Source of the DNA: Silene noctiflora
Lineage: Eukaryota; Streptophyta; Magnoliopsida; Caryophyllales; Caryophyllaceae
Length of the DNA: 27,320 nt
Direction: 5' to 3'
Assembly (NCBI GenBank): GCA_009801015.1
Contig: VHZZ01004837.1
Coordinates: 61,362 to 88,681 of the forward strand
This document shows, in pieces, positions 21,195 to 27,320 of the stretch; position 1 is the stretch's first letter, and each line of letters starts with the position of its first letter. The notes under the pieces were generated by a model. The model searched no databases, was not told the origin of the DNA, and worked only from the letters and a program-made list of their open reading frames with translations. The position numbers were made by a program, and so were the translations under genes.

Positions 21195-21204
21195 TATTTA
21201 TATA
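21195..21204 (-). promoter_or_regulatory. TATA box of antisense gene 1
   Basis: The minus strand reads TATATAAATA at 21204-21195, with the ATG at 21093. A start site about 30 bp downstream would leave a 5' UTR of roughly 70 nt. GCAGCA/TGCTGC-type motifs lie 50-110 bp upstream at 21255-21303. Confidence 0.6.
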
Positions 21205-22014
21205 CTATTCGGGCTTTCCTAATTATTCTCACAAACAGACACGCCCAGAAGAAAACGCAGCAACTGTTGTGCCTTCAGGAAGGATCGCAGCACTTGCTGC
21301 ACCCTTTACCAAGCCTTTTTTTCCTGCAGTTTTCTACGGAAAAGATTTCCTAATCCGATTTGTGGTATTTATTTCCTATTCCTATAGGATTTTGGACGAC
21401 TCTTTTTGAGGACATTTGACTTTCCATTCCCTTATCGTATTTCCGTTTCTTAATCGAGTTCGCATTTCGAGGCAGCTGCTCCCGATGCATACTTATTCAT
21501 TTTCTATTTTCTTTTTTTTAGGGGGAAGCAATACTCCACCGTCTTTACCTTTTTAATTTCATTTCATTTTCTTTAAATTTCTCAACTTCAACATTTTCAA
21601 AGTTATTCATTTTCTAATTTTTTTAGGGGGAAGCACTCCTCCACAGTCGTTATATTTTACATTTTCAAAACTTCAATATTTTCAAACTTATTCATTGTCT
21701 TTTTGGGCTAATTTTTTTTTTCTTTCGATTCGACTAAATGTCTATATTTTAGGCCATCAAAACTTGTAAATTACGTGTTTATATTCGTCTTGAGTTGTTT
21801 TTTCCTACGTAAATTTCGACAGCATGACGACGTAAGTAGTCACTATGCGAAAAGTTGTTTCCAACCTAACCTGCAGGAACAAGCTCTACATCCAACAGCA
21901 GCAAAGGCACGCAGGCCATATATATACATATCAAATGTAAAAAACATATACAAAGACTCGAGTCCATGCCTGAGAACAAAACAAAGTTCAAAAAGTACAA
22001 AATCACTACACTAC
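21205..22014. other. region between the two antisense genes
   Basis: No gene is supported. On the minus strand, 21205-21480 would be the upstream region of antisense gene 1 and 21700-22014 the 3' end of antisense gene 2. It includes GCAGCAACTGTTGTGCC and CGCAGCACTTGCTGCACC (21257-21303), which resemble motifs in the Tat 5' LTR. The open frames 21068-21409 and 21775-22119 are fortuitous. Confidence 0.5.
21498..21700. repeat. tandem duplication, ~110-bp unit
   Basis: TTATTCATTTTCTA, then a T run, AGGGGGAAGCA and CTCCACCGTC/CTCCACAGTC occur twice (about 21499-21543 and 21605-21648), each followed by TTTTACATTTTC/TTCAACTTCAATATTTTC-like sequence. The duplicated AGGGGGAAGCA resembles a polypurine tract, but no LTR start follows either copy. 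Confidence 0.7.
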
Positions 22015-23510
22015 TCAAGCTCTACGCCTCCCGAGGTCCTCGACCATCGCCTCAAGTATGGCAATGTCAGCATCACGAACCTCGAGCTCCCTCTCCAAGT
22101 GAGCCTCTTCCTCACGTGACCGCTCCAACTCGAGCTCTAGCTCACGCTCCCGCTGCAGAACAAAAAGAATAATTGTCAAAATGCAAAGGAAGCTTTTTAA
22201 AAGAAATTTAAATTTCTATTAAAACAAGGAAAGGTTCTTACCCTTCCTCCAGTACGGCCCTCAAGTTCCTCGACGGCTGTCGCTCATAGTCGGTTGGCCA
22301 TCCGCCACAGCTCGACGTGCCTCGACGGCGCCACCTGCATTTTCAAATCAAACCAAATTAACATTTCATCCCCCTTACTACTAAGAGAATAAAAATTCTC
22401 AAAAAATTTCCCTCCAAACCTCATCTAATTATTTAAGGAAATAAATGATAATTTTCCATTAAACTATTATCTTTTTTTCAAGGAAAGAAATGAGATTTTC
22501 CCATTAAACTATTATCTTTTTTTTTCAAAGCATGATTTTTTTCATTAAATTATAAATTATAATTATAATGTTTTAATCAAAATAAAATAAAAGAGGTATA
22601 ACATTATAAAATATAAAGTTGCTAATTTTTCTTAGAAAATGACTTGATGCATACTTACACGGTATAAAACAATAAAATAAACTAATATTATTAGTTTCAT
22701 GAAAAAAATTCATTAAGATAGTTTAAGAAAAGTTATAAAATGAAATTGTTATCTTTGTGATAAGAAAAAAAACAATATTTTATGACATACTCAATTTTTT
22801 TATTAGTTTTGCAGTTTATTTATTTTCTCATATCAAAATACAATGAGGTGAAATATAAAAATATAAATTTAAAATGAATAAGTAATAAACTAAAATGCTC
22901 TATAAATGTCGCGCATTTGTTGCGCGGGATCTATGGTAGTGTTCTTACATGCTAAAACAGGAAAATAAAAAGAAGAGTTTGGAGAAAGAACTCACCCTCC
23001 TGACAACGTGCTGCCACTCGTCGAGGCCAGCCTCAGTCACTGCCTCGGGAAAGTAAGGGACCTCCATCGACACCGTTGCGCCAGCCAGCCCCACGTACTC
23101 AAACGTTTCAGGAAAAGCTGAGGGCTCGGTGCCAGCAGTGTCGATCTCCGATTACAATTCAAACTTCGTTAATACATTTTCCTTTCAAAAGGAAAATCAT
23201 ATTCCAAAAAAACGAGAGGAATGCTTACCACGATTGGCCAGTGCGCCAACCTCCTCAAAACAAACTCCGAGTACTCTTAACTCAGGAAGAAGGAGAGTGT
23301 CTCCAGCAGCTCCAGCCAGGTCGGCCGTCCTTTCCGCCTCAGTAGGCTCCCTAAACATCGTCTGCGGTGGATCGATGGTAACAGTGAAGGTGTCACAGAG
23401 ACACTGCCTAGCCAAACGCTCACCCAAGTACCAGACAGGCCCCATGGGCATCGCTACGAGAATCCTACTAGAACTCCTAGGCCTAATTACCCCAGCAACA
23501 AAGGCTTGAG
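22015..23510 (-). pseudogene. antisense plant-mobile-domain-like gene 2, 3' exons only
   Basis: Four exons on the minus strand: A (23510-23229), B (23145-22996, 50 codons), C (22334-22242, 31 codons) and D (22152-22015, 45 codons plus TGA). All three introns are GT-AG and phase 0. Exon A carries AFVAGVIRPRSSSRILVAMP and GPVWYLGERLARQ, with a frame disturbance near 23270. Exon B is fully open (PETFEYVGLAGATV; LDEWQHVVRR). Exon C has RHVELWRMANRL, then one in-frame TGA, probably a mutated CGA. Exon D is a charged coiled coil (RERELELELERSREEEAHLE). The order PMD end, then coiled coil, suits PMD-family proteins. The 5' part is cut off by the LTR element at 23511 and may continue beyond the window. 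Confidence 0.65.
22369..22934 (+). mobile_element. degenerate Helitron-like insertion in intron
   Basis: It starts TCCCCCTTACTACTAAGAG after an A and ends with the hairpin CGCGCA-TTTGT-TGCGCG (22910-22926), then GGATCTAT. A 5' TC with a 3' hairpin a few bases before a CT-type end is the Helitron layout, though the canonical end is CTRR and here it is CTAT. The inside is AT-rich and noncoding, with a tandem repeat of TTTTCCNATTAAACTATTATC (about 22453 and 22497). Removing it reduces the 661-bp intron to 95 bp, close to the other introns here (83, 87 and 89 bp). Confidence 0.5.
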
Positions 23511-24517
23511 TGAAGAAAAATATCCCGGGTATGCTTCAAATGAGCCCGGTTTGGGGCATTGTCACATTTTAAGGTCAAACTCAAAATCCGTCAAAGAAAA
23601 CATGGTAAATTTTGTCACGTCTCACTTCTATAATGTATTTTGAGACTTTTTGTCTGGAACTTTTATTCAAATAAGGATCCGAGCTAGGAGGAAATCACAA
23701 GACAAAACCGAGTAACATGTTTATCGGTTTTCAGCAATTGGCCTATGTTCGCATCCCAACCATCTTATTTATTTTGTTCAAAAAATCAAGGAAATACTAG
23801 GACTAATAAAGATACCAATGCACTGGTTTTAAGGAGGCAAGAGGGCAGCTTTTGTTCTTTTGAAGAGATTTCAAGTGTCGCTTTCAAGAAAGGATCAAAT
23901 GTCGCTTTCATTCTTACACTTGTGTAAGGCTTGTGTAAGAGCCTTGGAGGTTGCTTTGGATGACTATTTCAGCTGGTATGAAGACCAAGGAAGGCTCAAA
24001 TTGTTGTTTCCCTAGGTAGCTCTTGTGTCATTCTCATTGTAAGACTCATGTAAGACCTAGAGAAATGTCCTTTTGTCACATTATTCTTGTTGTTGTTGCA
24101 CGGCTTCCTAGGGGCTGCTTTGCCTTGTTTTTCTTTTATTTCTTTGCTTATATTTTGCTAGCCCTTGGATGTATAATTGAATGGTTAAGATTATAAGTCT
24201 TGGACTATATATAACCCAAGACTTAGCTTGTAAAAAATCAGATTTGCTTAATGAAAAACCAAGTAAGAAACCAAGTGTTTTCTTCTTTAAATCTCTTCTT
24301 TGCTTAGTGCTTGAAGAGCATCTTTTCTTAGTGCTTGGAATTGAATAATTCATTTTCTTGTGGGATTTGAATTTTCTTAGGCTTTTCATATTGCTTAGTG
24401 TTCGGGATTAGTCATATCACCGGATTTTCACGCCTCATTAAAACGAATTGTGACTAAAATTCGAGGCTCATAATGAGGTCCTTTCCTTCGTCTAAATCAA
24501 GTTAGAGGTTTCACTCA
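23511..24517 (+). mobile_element. 5' LTR of chromovirus-like element
   Basis: Begins TGAAGAAAAATATCCCGGGT; the 3' copy begins TGAAGCAAAACAGCCCGGGT. It ends CACTCA, four bases before the PBS. It contains TATATATAA at 24205-24213, the likely TATA box. Relative to the 3' copy it has an extra 18-20 bp at about 23907-23925 (TTCATTCTTACACTTGTG), probably a small local duplication. The exact end (24517) is a best guess from TG...CA and PBS spacing. Confidence 0.8.
24205..24213 (+). promoter_or_regulatory. TATA box in chromovirus-like LTR
   Basis: CTATATATAA sits between the short inverted arms CTTGG and CCAAG in the distal half of the LTR, followed by AAGACTTAGCTTG and the usual R-U5-like sequence. 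Confidence 0.5.
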
Positions 24518-24521
24518 GACT

Positions 24522-24540
24522 TGGTAATCAGAGCTTAGGT
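24522..24540 (+). promoter_or_regulatory. primer-binding site (initiator tRNA-Met type)
   Basis: TGGTAATCAGAGCTTAGGT matches the common plant PBS TGGTATCAGAGC apart from one inserted A. That PBS pairs with the 3' end of initiator tRNA-Met, as in most chromoviruses and copia elements. Confidence 0.75.
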
Positions 24541-24594
24541 TTAGTCTTGTGAGTTCATGTTCCTAACTACATTCAAAAATACAAAAAACAACCA

Positions 24595-25714
24595 TGAGTG
24601 AAACAAGTGAGAAAAGAATAGTTGGTCTTGAAAACAAAGTAGAACGATTGACAACCAATGTGGATCTAATCTTAGAGTCCATAACAACTTTGATGACAAA
24701 TATGCCAACACCACCAAGAGGCAGAGGATGACCACCACCCCAACGTGGCAGGGGCAGGGGCCGTGGGATTGTAGCAAGGACCCCAAAGGTGGAGTCAAAG
24801 GAGGAGGAGTTGCACTCGGATTCGGAGGGTTCTTTCGTGGAGGCTTATCATGAGGAACATCCTAAAGACCTAAAGGTAGATATCCCGGACTTTCTTGGTA
24901 GCTTAAACCCGATGACTTGTTAGAATTGTTTAGGACCATTGAAAGGGTCTTTGAGTTTAAGGGATACTCGGATGCAAAATCTTTCAAAATTGCAATCCTT
25001 AAACTCAAGGGATATGCCTCTCATTGGTATGAAAATATGAAAAACCAAAGAAGGAGGGAGGGTAAGGAGGCCATTAAATCTTGGACCAAACTAAAAAATA
25101 AACTTAAAGAGAAATTTGTGCTAAGAGACTATACTCAAGACATGTTTATAAGACTTAACCAACTAAAACATGAACAATAACCTCTTGAGTCTTACCTAAG
25201 AGACTTTGAGCAACTCACTCTACAATGTGAAATAAATGAGAAACCAAAACAAAAAATTGCTAGATTTATTGAGGGTCTAGATGACAAGATTTCTCAAAGA
25301 GTCTGATTACAAAAAGTGTGGTCATTTGATGAAGCCGTTAACTTGGCTTCGAGGATCAAAAAGGCAGGAAAGGGGAGACTTAACCCACCCAAAGACTCAG
25401 CCAAAACAGCCCACCACCCCAAACTGTTTGTGTCAACCGAGACCAGCAACAAAGACACCCCCAACAGTCAACCAAAAATACCCTATTTTGACAAGGGAAA
25501 GGCAACCGAAACCTCACAAAGAAAAACCATTGGCCTAAAAAAATGCTTCCAATGTCAAGGGTATGGTCACTTTGCCAAAGATTGTCCAACCACGAGAGCC
25601 CTTAGTACCTTTGAGGTGGCTCATTGGGGTGAGTATGAGATTCTTGTGTGTGATGATGGTAAGGATGATGAGGAACAAGGGGAGGACGAGATTGGCGCCG
25701 GATTCAGGACATAA
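24595..25714 (+). pseudogene. chromovirus-like gag with CCHC knuckle, interrupted
   Basis: ATG at 24595 opens MSETSEKRIVGLENKVERLT, a coiled-coil start, then an RG-rich stretch broken by TGA 24729-24731 (probably from CGA). A one-base shift near 24900 leads to the capsid core (LLELFRTIERVFEFKGYSDA; HWYENMKNQRRREG). Stops at 25178-25180 (TAA) and 25304-25306 (TGA, CGA-like) lie in the same frame. WSFDEAVNLASRI follows, then the zinc knuckle CFQCQGYGHFAKDC (C-x2-C-x4-H-x4-C, about 25543-25584). Gag would package element RNA. This element lacks its own RT, so it would have depended on an autonomous partner when active. Confidence 0.85.
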
Positions 25715-25734
25715 TTTGGTCACTTGGAGAGTTA

Positions 25735-26200
25735 TGCATACACAACCCCAACCCTTGGAGATGGACCAAAAACAACAACTCCTTCAATCGAGATGTACCA
25801 TTAAGGAAAGGGTTTGGAATCTTCTCATTGATGGAGGGAGTTGTACCAATATAGCTTCTAGTACTCTCATTGAGAAGCTTTCCTTACCAACACAATACCA
25901 CCCTAGTCCATACAAATTGAGGTGGCTCAACAAAGGGGCGAAGTTAAAGTGACTAAGCAATGCCTAGTGTCCTTCTCCATTGGTAAGAACTACTCAGATG
26001 AGGCCCTTTGTGATATTTTGCCCATGCATGCGTGCCATATTCTACTTGGAAGGCCTTAGGAGTTTGATAGGGATTCAGAACACCATGGGAGAGACAAAAC
26101 CTACACCTTCAAGTTTGGGACATAGAAGATCGTTCTAACACCTCTACCACCCACCTTTGAGCATCCTACACCAACCAAGCTTGAACCATCAAAGAAAGTG
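25735..26200 (+). pseudogene. chromovirus-like aspartic protease remnant
   Basis: CTIKERVWNLLIDGGSCTNI carries the catalytic D-G-G-S segment (about 25827-25845), as in this chromovirus group. SLPTQYHPSPYKLRWL follows. A frameshift near 25940 leads to VTKQCLVSFSIGKNYSDEAL and the partner motif HILLGRP (about 26036-26056), followed by a TAG in place of a likely Trp. The usual RT start does not follow. Confidence 0.8.
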
Positions 26201-26670
26201 TTGTTAATCAATGAAAACGAGGTACTCCAAGGCATGAAACATGAGGAAAAGGTCTATGACGTGAGTCCCTTGGTTCCTACTGGTTTGGAACCTATTAAAA
26301 AGAGTCTCATTAATTCTAATGTCAAGAAGAGGGTTAAACAAGTGATCCCTAACCATACTCAAGCTAAGAGGCAAATTGAGAAGAATAAAGCTCATGGGGC
26401 AAGGTCTAAGACTCCTAAAAAAGTCAAGTCTTTTCAGCCCGGAGATCTTGTATGGATGCACTTGAGGGAGGGGAAAATTCCAGCATAAAGAAGAAGCAAA
26501 TTCGTACAAAGAGATGATGGTCCATTCGAGGTCCTTGAGAAAGTTGGGTCCAACAAGTATAAGGTTAATCTTTCGGGAATCCATGGCACTTTCAATGTTT
26601 GATATTTAAGTCCTTGATATGAAGAGGTTGAAGATAATGATATCAAGGATTTGAGGGAAAATCCTTTTCA
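26201..26670 (+). pseudogene. integrase C-terminal remnant after large deletion
   Basis: The protease-RT linker (LLINENEVLQGM) passes within about 20 codons into VYDVSPLVPTGLEPI, which aligns with the VYGFNPLTPLDLIPL segment near the end of plant chromovirus integrases. RT, RNase H and the integrase core are therefore deleted, with a junction near 26240-26260 and no frame break there. Downstream are SFQPGDLVWMHLREGKIP and the GPY/F-type module DDGPFEVLEKVGSNKYKV (about 26513-26566), with stops at about 26486 and 26600. It ends DLRENPFQEGEIE next to the polypurine tract. Confidence 0.82.
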
Positions 26671-26682
26671 AGAAGGGGAGAT
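26671..26682 (+). promoter_or_regulatory. polypurine tract
   Basis: AGAAGGGGAGAT abuts the 3' LTR start TGAAGC, the standard position for the plus-strand primer. Confidence 0.75.
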
Positions 26683-27163
26683 TGAAGCAAAACAGCCCGG
26701 GTATGCTCCAAATGAGCCCGGTTTGGGGCATTGTCACATTTTGAGGTCAAACTCAAAATCCGACTAAGAAAACATGGTAATTTTTGTCACGTCTCACTCC
26801 TATAATGAATTTTGAGACTTTTTGTCTGGAACTTTTATTCAAATAAGGATACGAGCTAGCAGAAAATCACAAGACAAAACCGAGTAACATCTTTATCGGT
26901 TTTCAGCAATTGGCCTATGTTCGCATCCCAACCATCTTATTTCTTTTGTTCAAAAAATCAACGCAATCCTAGGACTAATAAAGATGCCAATGCACTTGTT
27001 TTAAGGAGGCAAGAGGGCTGCTTTTATTCTTTTCAAGATAGTTCAAGTGTCGCTTTCAATAAAGGATCAAATGTCGCTAAGGCTTGTGTAAGAGCCTTGG
27101 AGGCTGCTTTGGATGACTAGTTCGGCTGGTATAAAGACCAAGGAAGGCTCCAATTGTTGTTTC
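26683..27163 (+). mobile_element. 3' LTR of chromovirus-like element, interrupted
   Basis: Matches 23511-24010 of the 5' LTR with scattered substitutions and one 18-20 bp length difference, then breaks off after TTGTTGTTTC where the 5' copy continues CCTAGGTAGC. The break coincides with the start TGTTGGAG of another candidate LTR, so the rest of this LTR should lie beyond the window. Confidence 0.85.
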
Positions 27164-27320
27164 TGTTGGAGTAGTTTCCTCCTCAATAGTACGTCTGCAT
27201 AATAAATCTCATAAAAGGAATATTAGGGATATATGTTATAATATTCTTGTCAACTGATTAACGTAAATCGGCAACGCTCAGCTAACTAGAGTTTGACGTT
27301 ACTGTCGTATGACGGCGGTG
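27164..27320 (+). mobile_element. start of a further LTR element (copia-like?)
   Basis: TGTTGGAGTAGTTTCCTCCT begins exactly where similarity between the two chromovirus-like LTRs ends. TGTTGGA is a frequent start of Ty1/copia LTRs. If so, GTTTC (27159-27163) is its left target-site copy. Only 157 bp are visible, so class and orientation are uncertain. Confidence 0.5.

Larger units (their letters stand above)
23511..27163 (+). mobile_element. non-autonomous chromovirus-like LTR element
   Basis: It has a 5' LTR (23511-24517), tRNA-Met-type PBS (24522), gag, protease, an integrase C-terminal remnant, a polypurine tract (26671-26682) and a 3' LTR from 26683. RT, RNase H and the integrase core are missing. 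The first about 500 bp of the two LTRs can be aligned with few differences, suggesting a comparatively recent insertion. The predicted left target-site copy is TTGAG (23506-23510). The 3' LTR is interrupted at 27164. It lies within exon A of antisense gene 2. Lineage (CRM/Reina-like chromovirus) is inferred from the gag-pol motifs. Confidence 0.82.
7498..27320 (+). mobile_element. Tat-lineage (Ogre/Retand-like) element, 3' LTR not reached
   Basis: Order of parts: 5' LTR (7498-9460), PBS (9464), leader, gag (10224), protease (about 12250-12560), linker, RT-RNase H (16199), archaeal-type RNase H (about 17640), integrase (17961-19031), then a long 3' region with antisense genes. The dual RNase H and the polyprotein motifs place it in the Tat group of Ty3/gypsy. 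I found no copy of the 5' LTR start (TGTAGATACCTC) downstream, so the 3' LTR is either outside the window or lost. Later insertions are the solo LTR at 12972-15341, a Helitron-like piece at 22369-22934 and the LTR element from 23511. Whether everything between 19032 and 23510 belongs to it is inferred. Confidence 0.75.

Noticed and set aside
21775..22172. Plus-strand open frames over the coiled-coil exon
   Set aside because: Shadows of exon D and its 3' region on the minus strand.
23076..23509. Two overlapping plus-strand open frames (23076-23345, 23129-23509)
   Set aside because: They cross the predicted intron and exons of antisense gene 2 on the wrong strand and have no domain; the minus-strand reading gives consistent phase-0 exons.

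Overview
This window is repeat-dominated nuclear DNA of a flowering plant, almost certainly a eudicot with a retrotransposon-rich genome. It is AT-rich, shows no operon logic and no host gene that I can defend. Nearly all of it can be read as layers of Ty3/gypsy LTR retrotransposons, their solo LTRs, small DNA transposons and microsatellites. Several LTR features recall Caryophyllales repeats, but that is only an impression.

Layout. 1-1794: AT-rich DNA with long ATT/AAT/CAA microsatellites and a possible Tekay-type LTR end on the minus strand. 1795-1935: a minus-strand Athila-type LTR reduced to its two ends, with a tRNA-Asp primer-binding site beside it. 1958-6325: the 3' part of a plus-strand Athila-type element of the same LTR family (gag end, protease, long 3' noncoding region, polypurine tract, 1.4 kb 3' LTR). 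RT and integrase are missing. Its LTR holds a MULE-type MITE with a 9-bp target duplication and an array of CTCGATCGAG palindromes upstream of the TATA box. 6326-7497: two nested hAT-like MITE candidates.

7498 to beyond the window: a large Tat-lineage (Ogre/Retand-like) element with 5' LTR, primer-binding site, gag, protease, RT-RNase H, a second 'archaeal-type' RNase H, and integrase, all with stops and frameshifts. A complete 2,370-bp Tekay/Del-like solo LTR with TSD TCCAG sits inside its polyprotein; removing it restores the reading frame. Downstream of integrase, on the opposite strand, lie two spliced genes that resemble plant mobile domain (PMD) proteins. The first (19589-21093) has its own TATA box and an 87-bp GT-AG intron. 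The second (22015-23510) has four visible exons joined by phase-0 introns; one intron is enlarged by a Helitron-like insertion, and the 5' end is cut off by another retrotransposon.

23511-27163: a non-autonomous chromovirus-like element (LTR, gag with CCHC knuckle, protease, then a direct jump to the integrase C-terminus). Its 3' LTR is itself interrupted at 27164 by the start of what looks like a further LTR element (TGTTGGAG...).

The most interesting content is the pair of antisense, intron-containing PMD-like genes in the 3' region of the Tat element, with promoter-proximal motifs that also occur in the Tat LTR. The other notable signals are the evenly spaced palindrome array in the Athila LTR and the clean nested-insertion chronology. 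All coding regions here are decayed; none is expected to make a full-length product as it stands.
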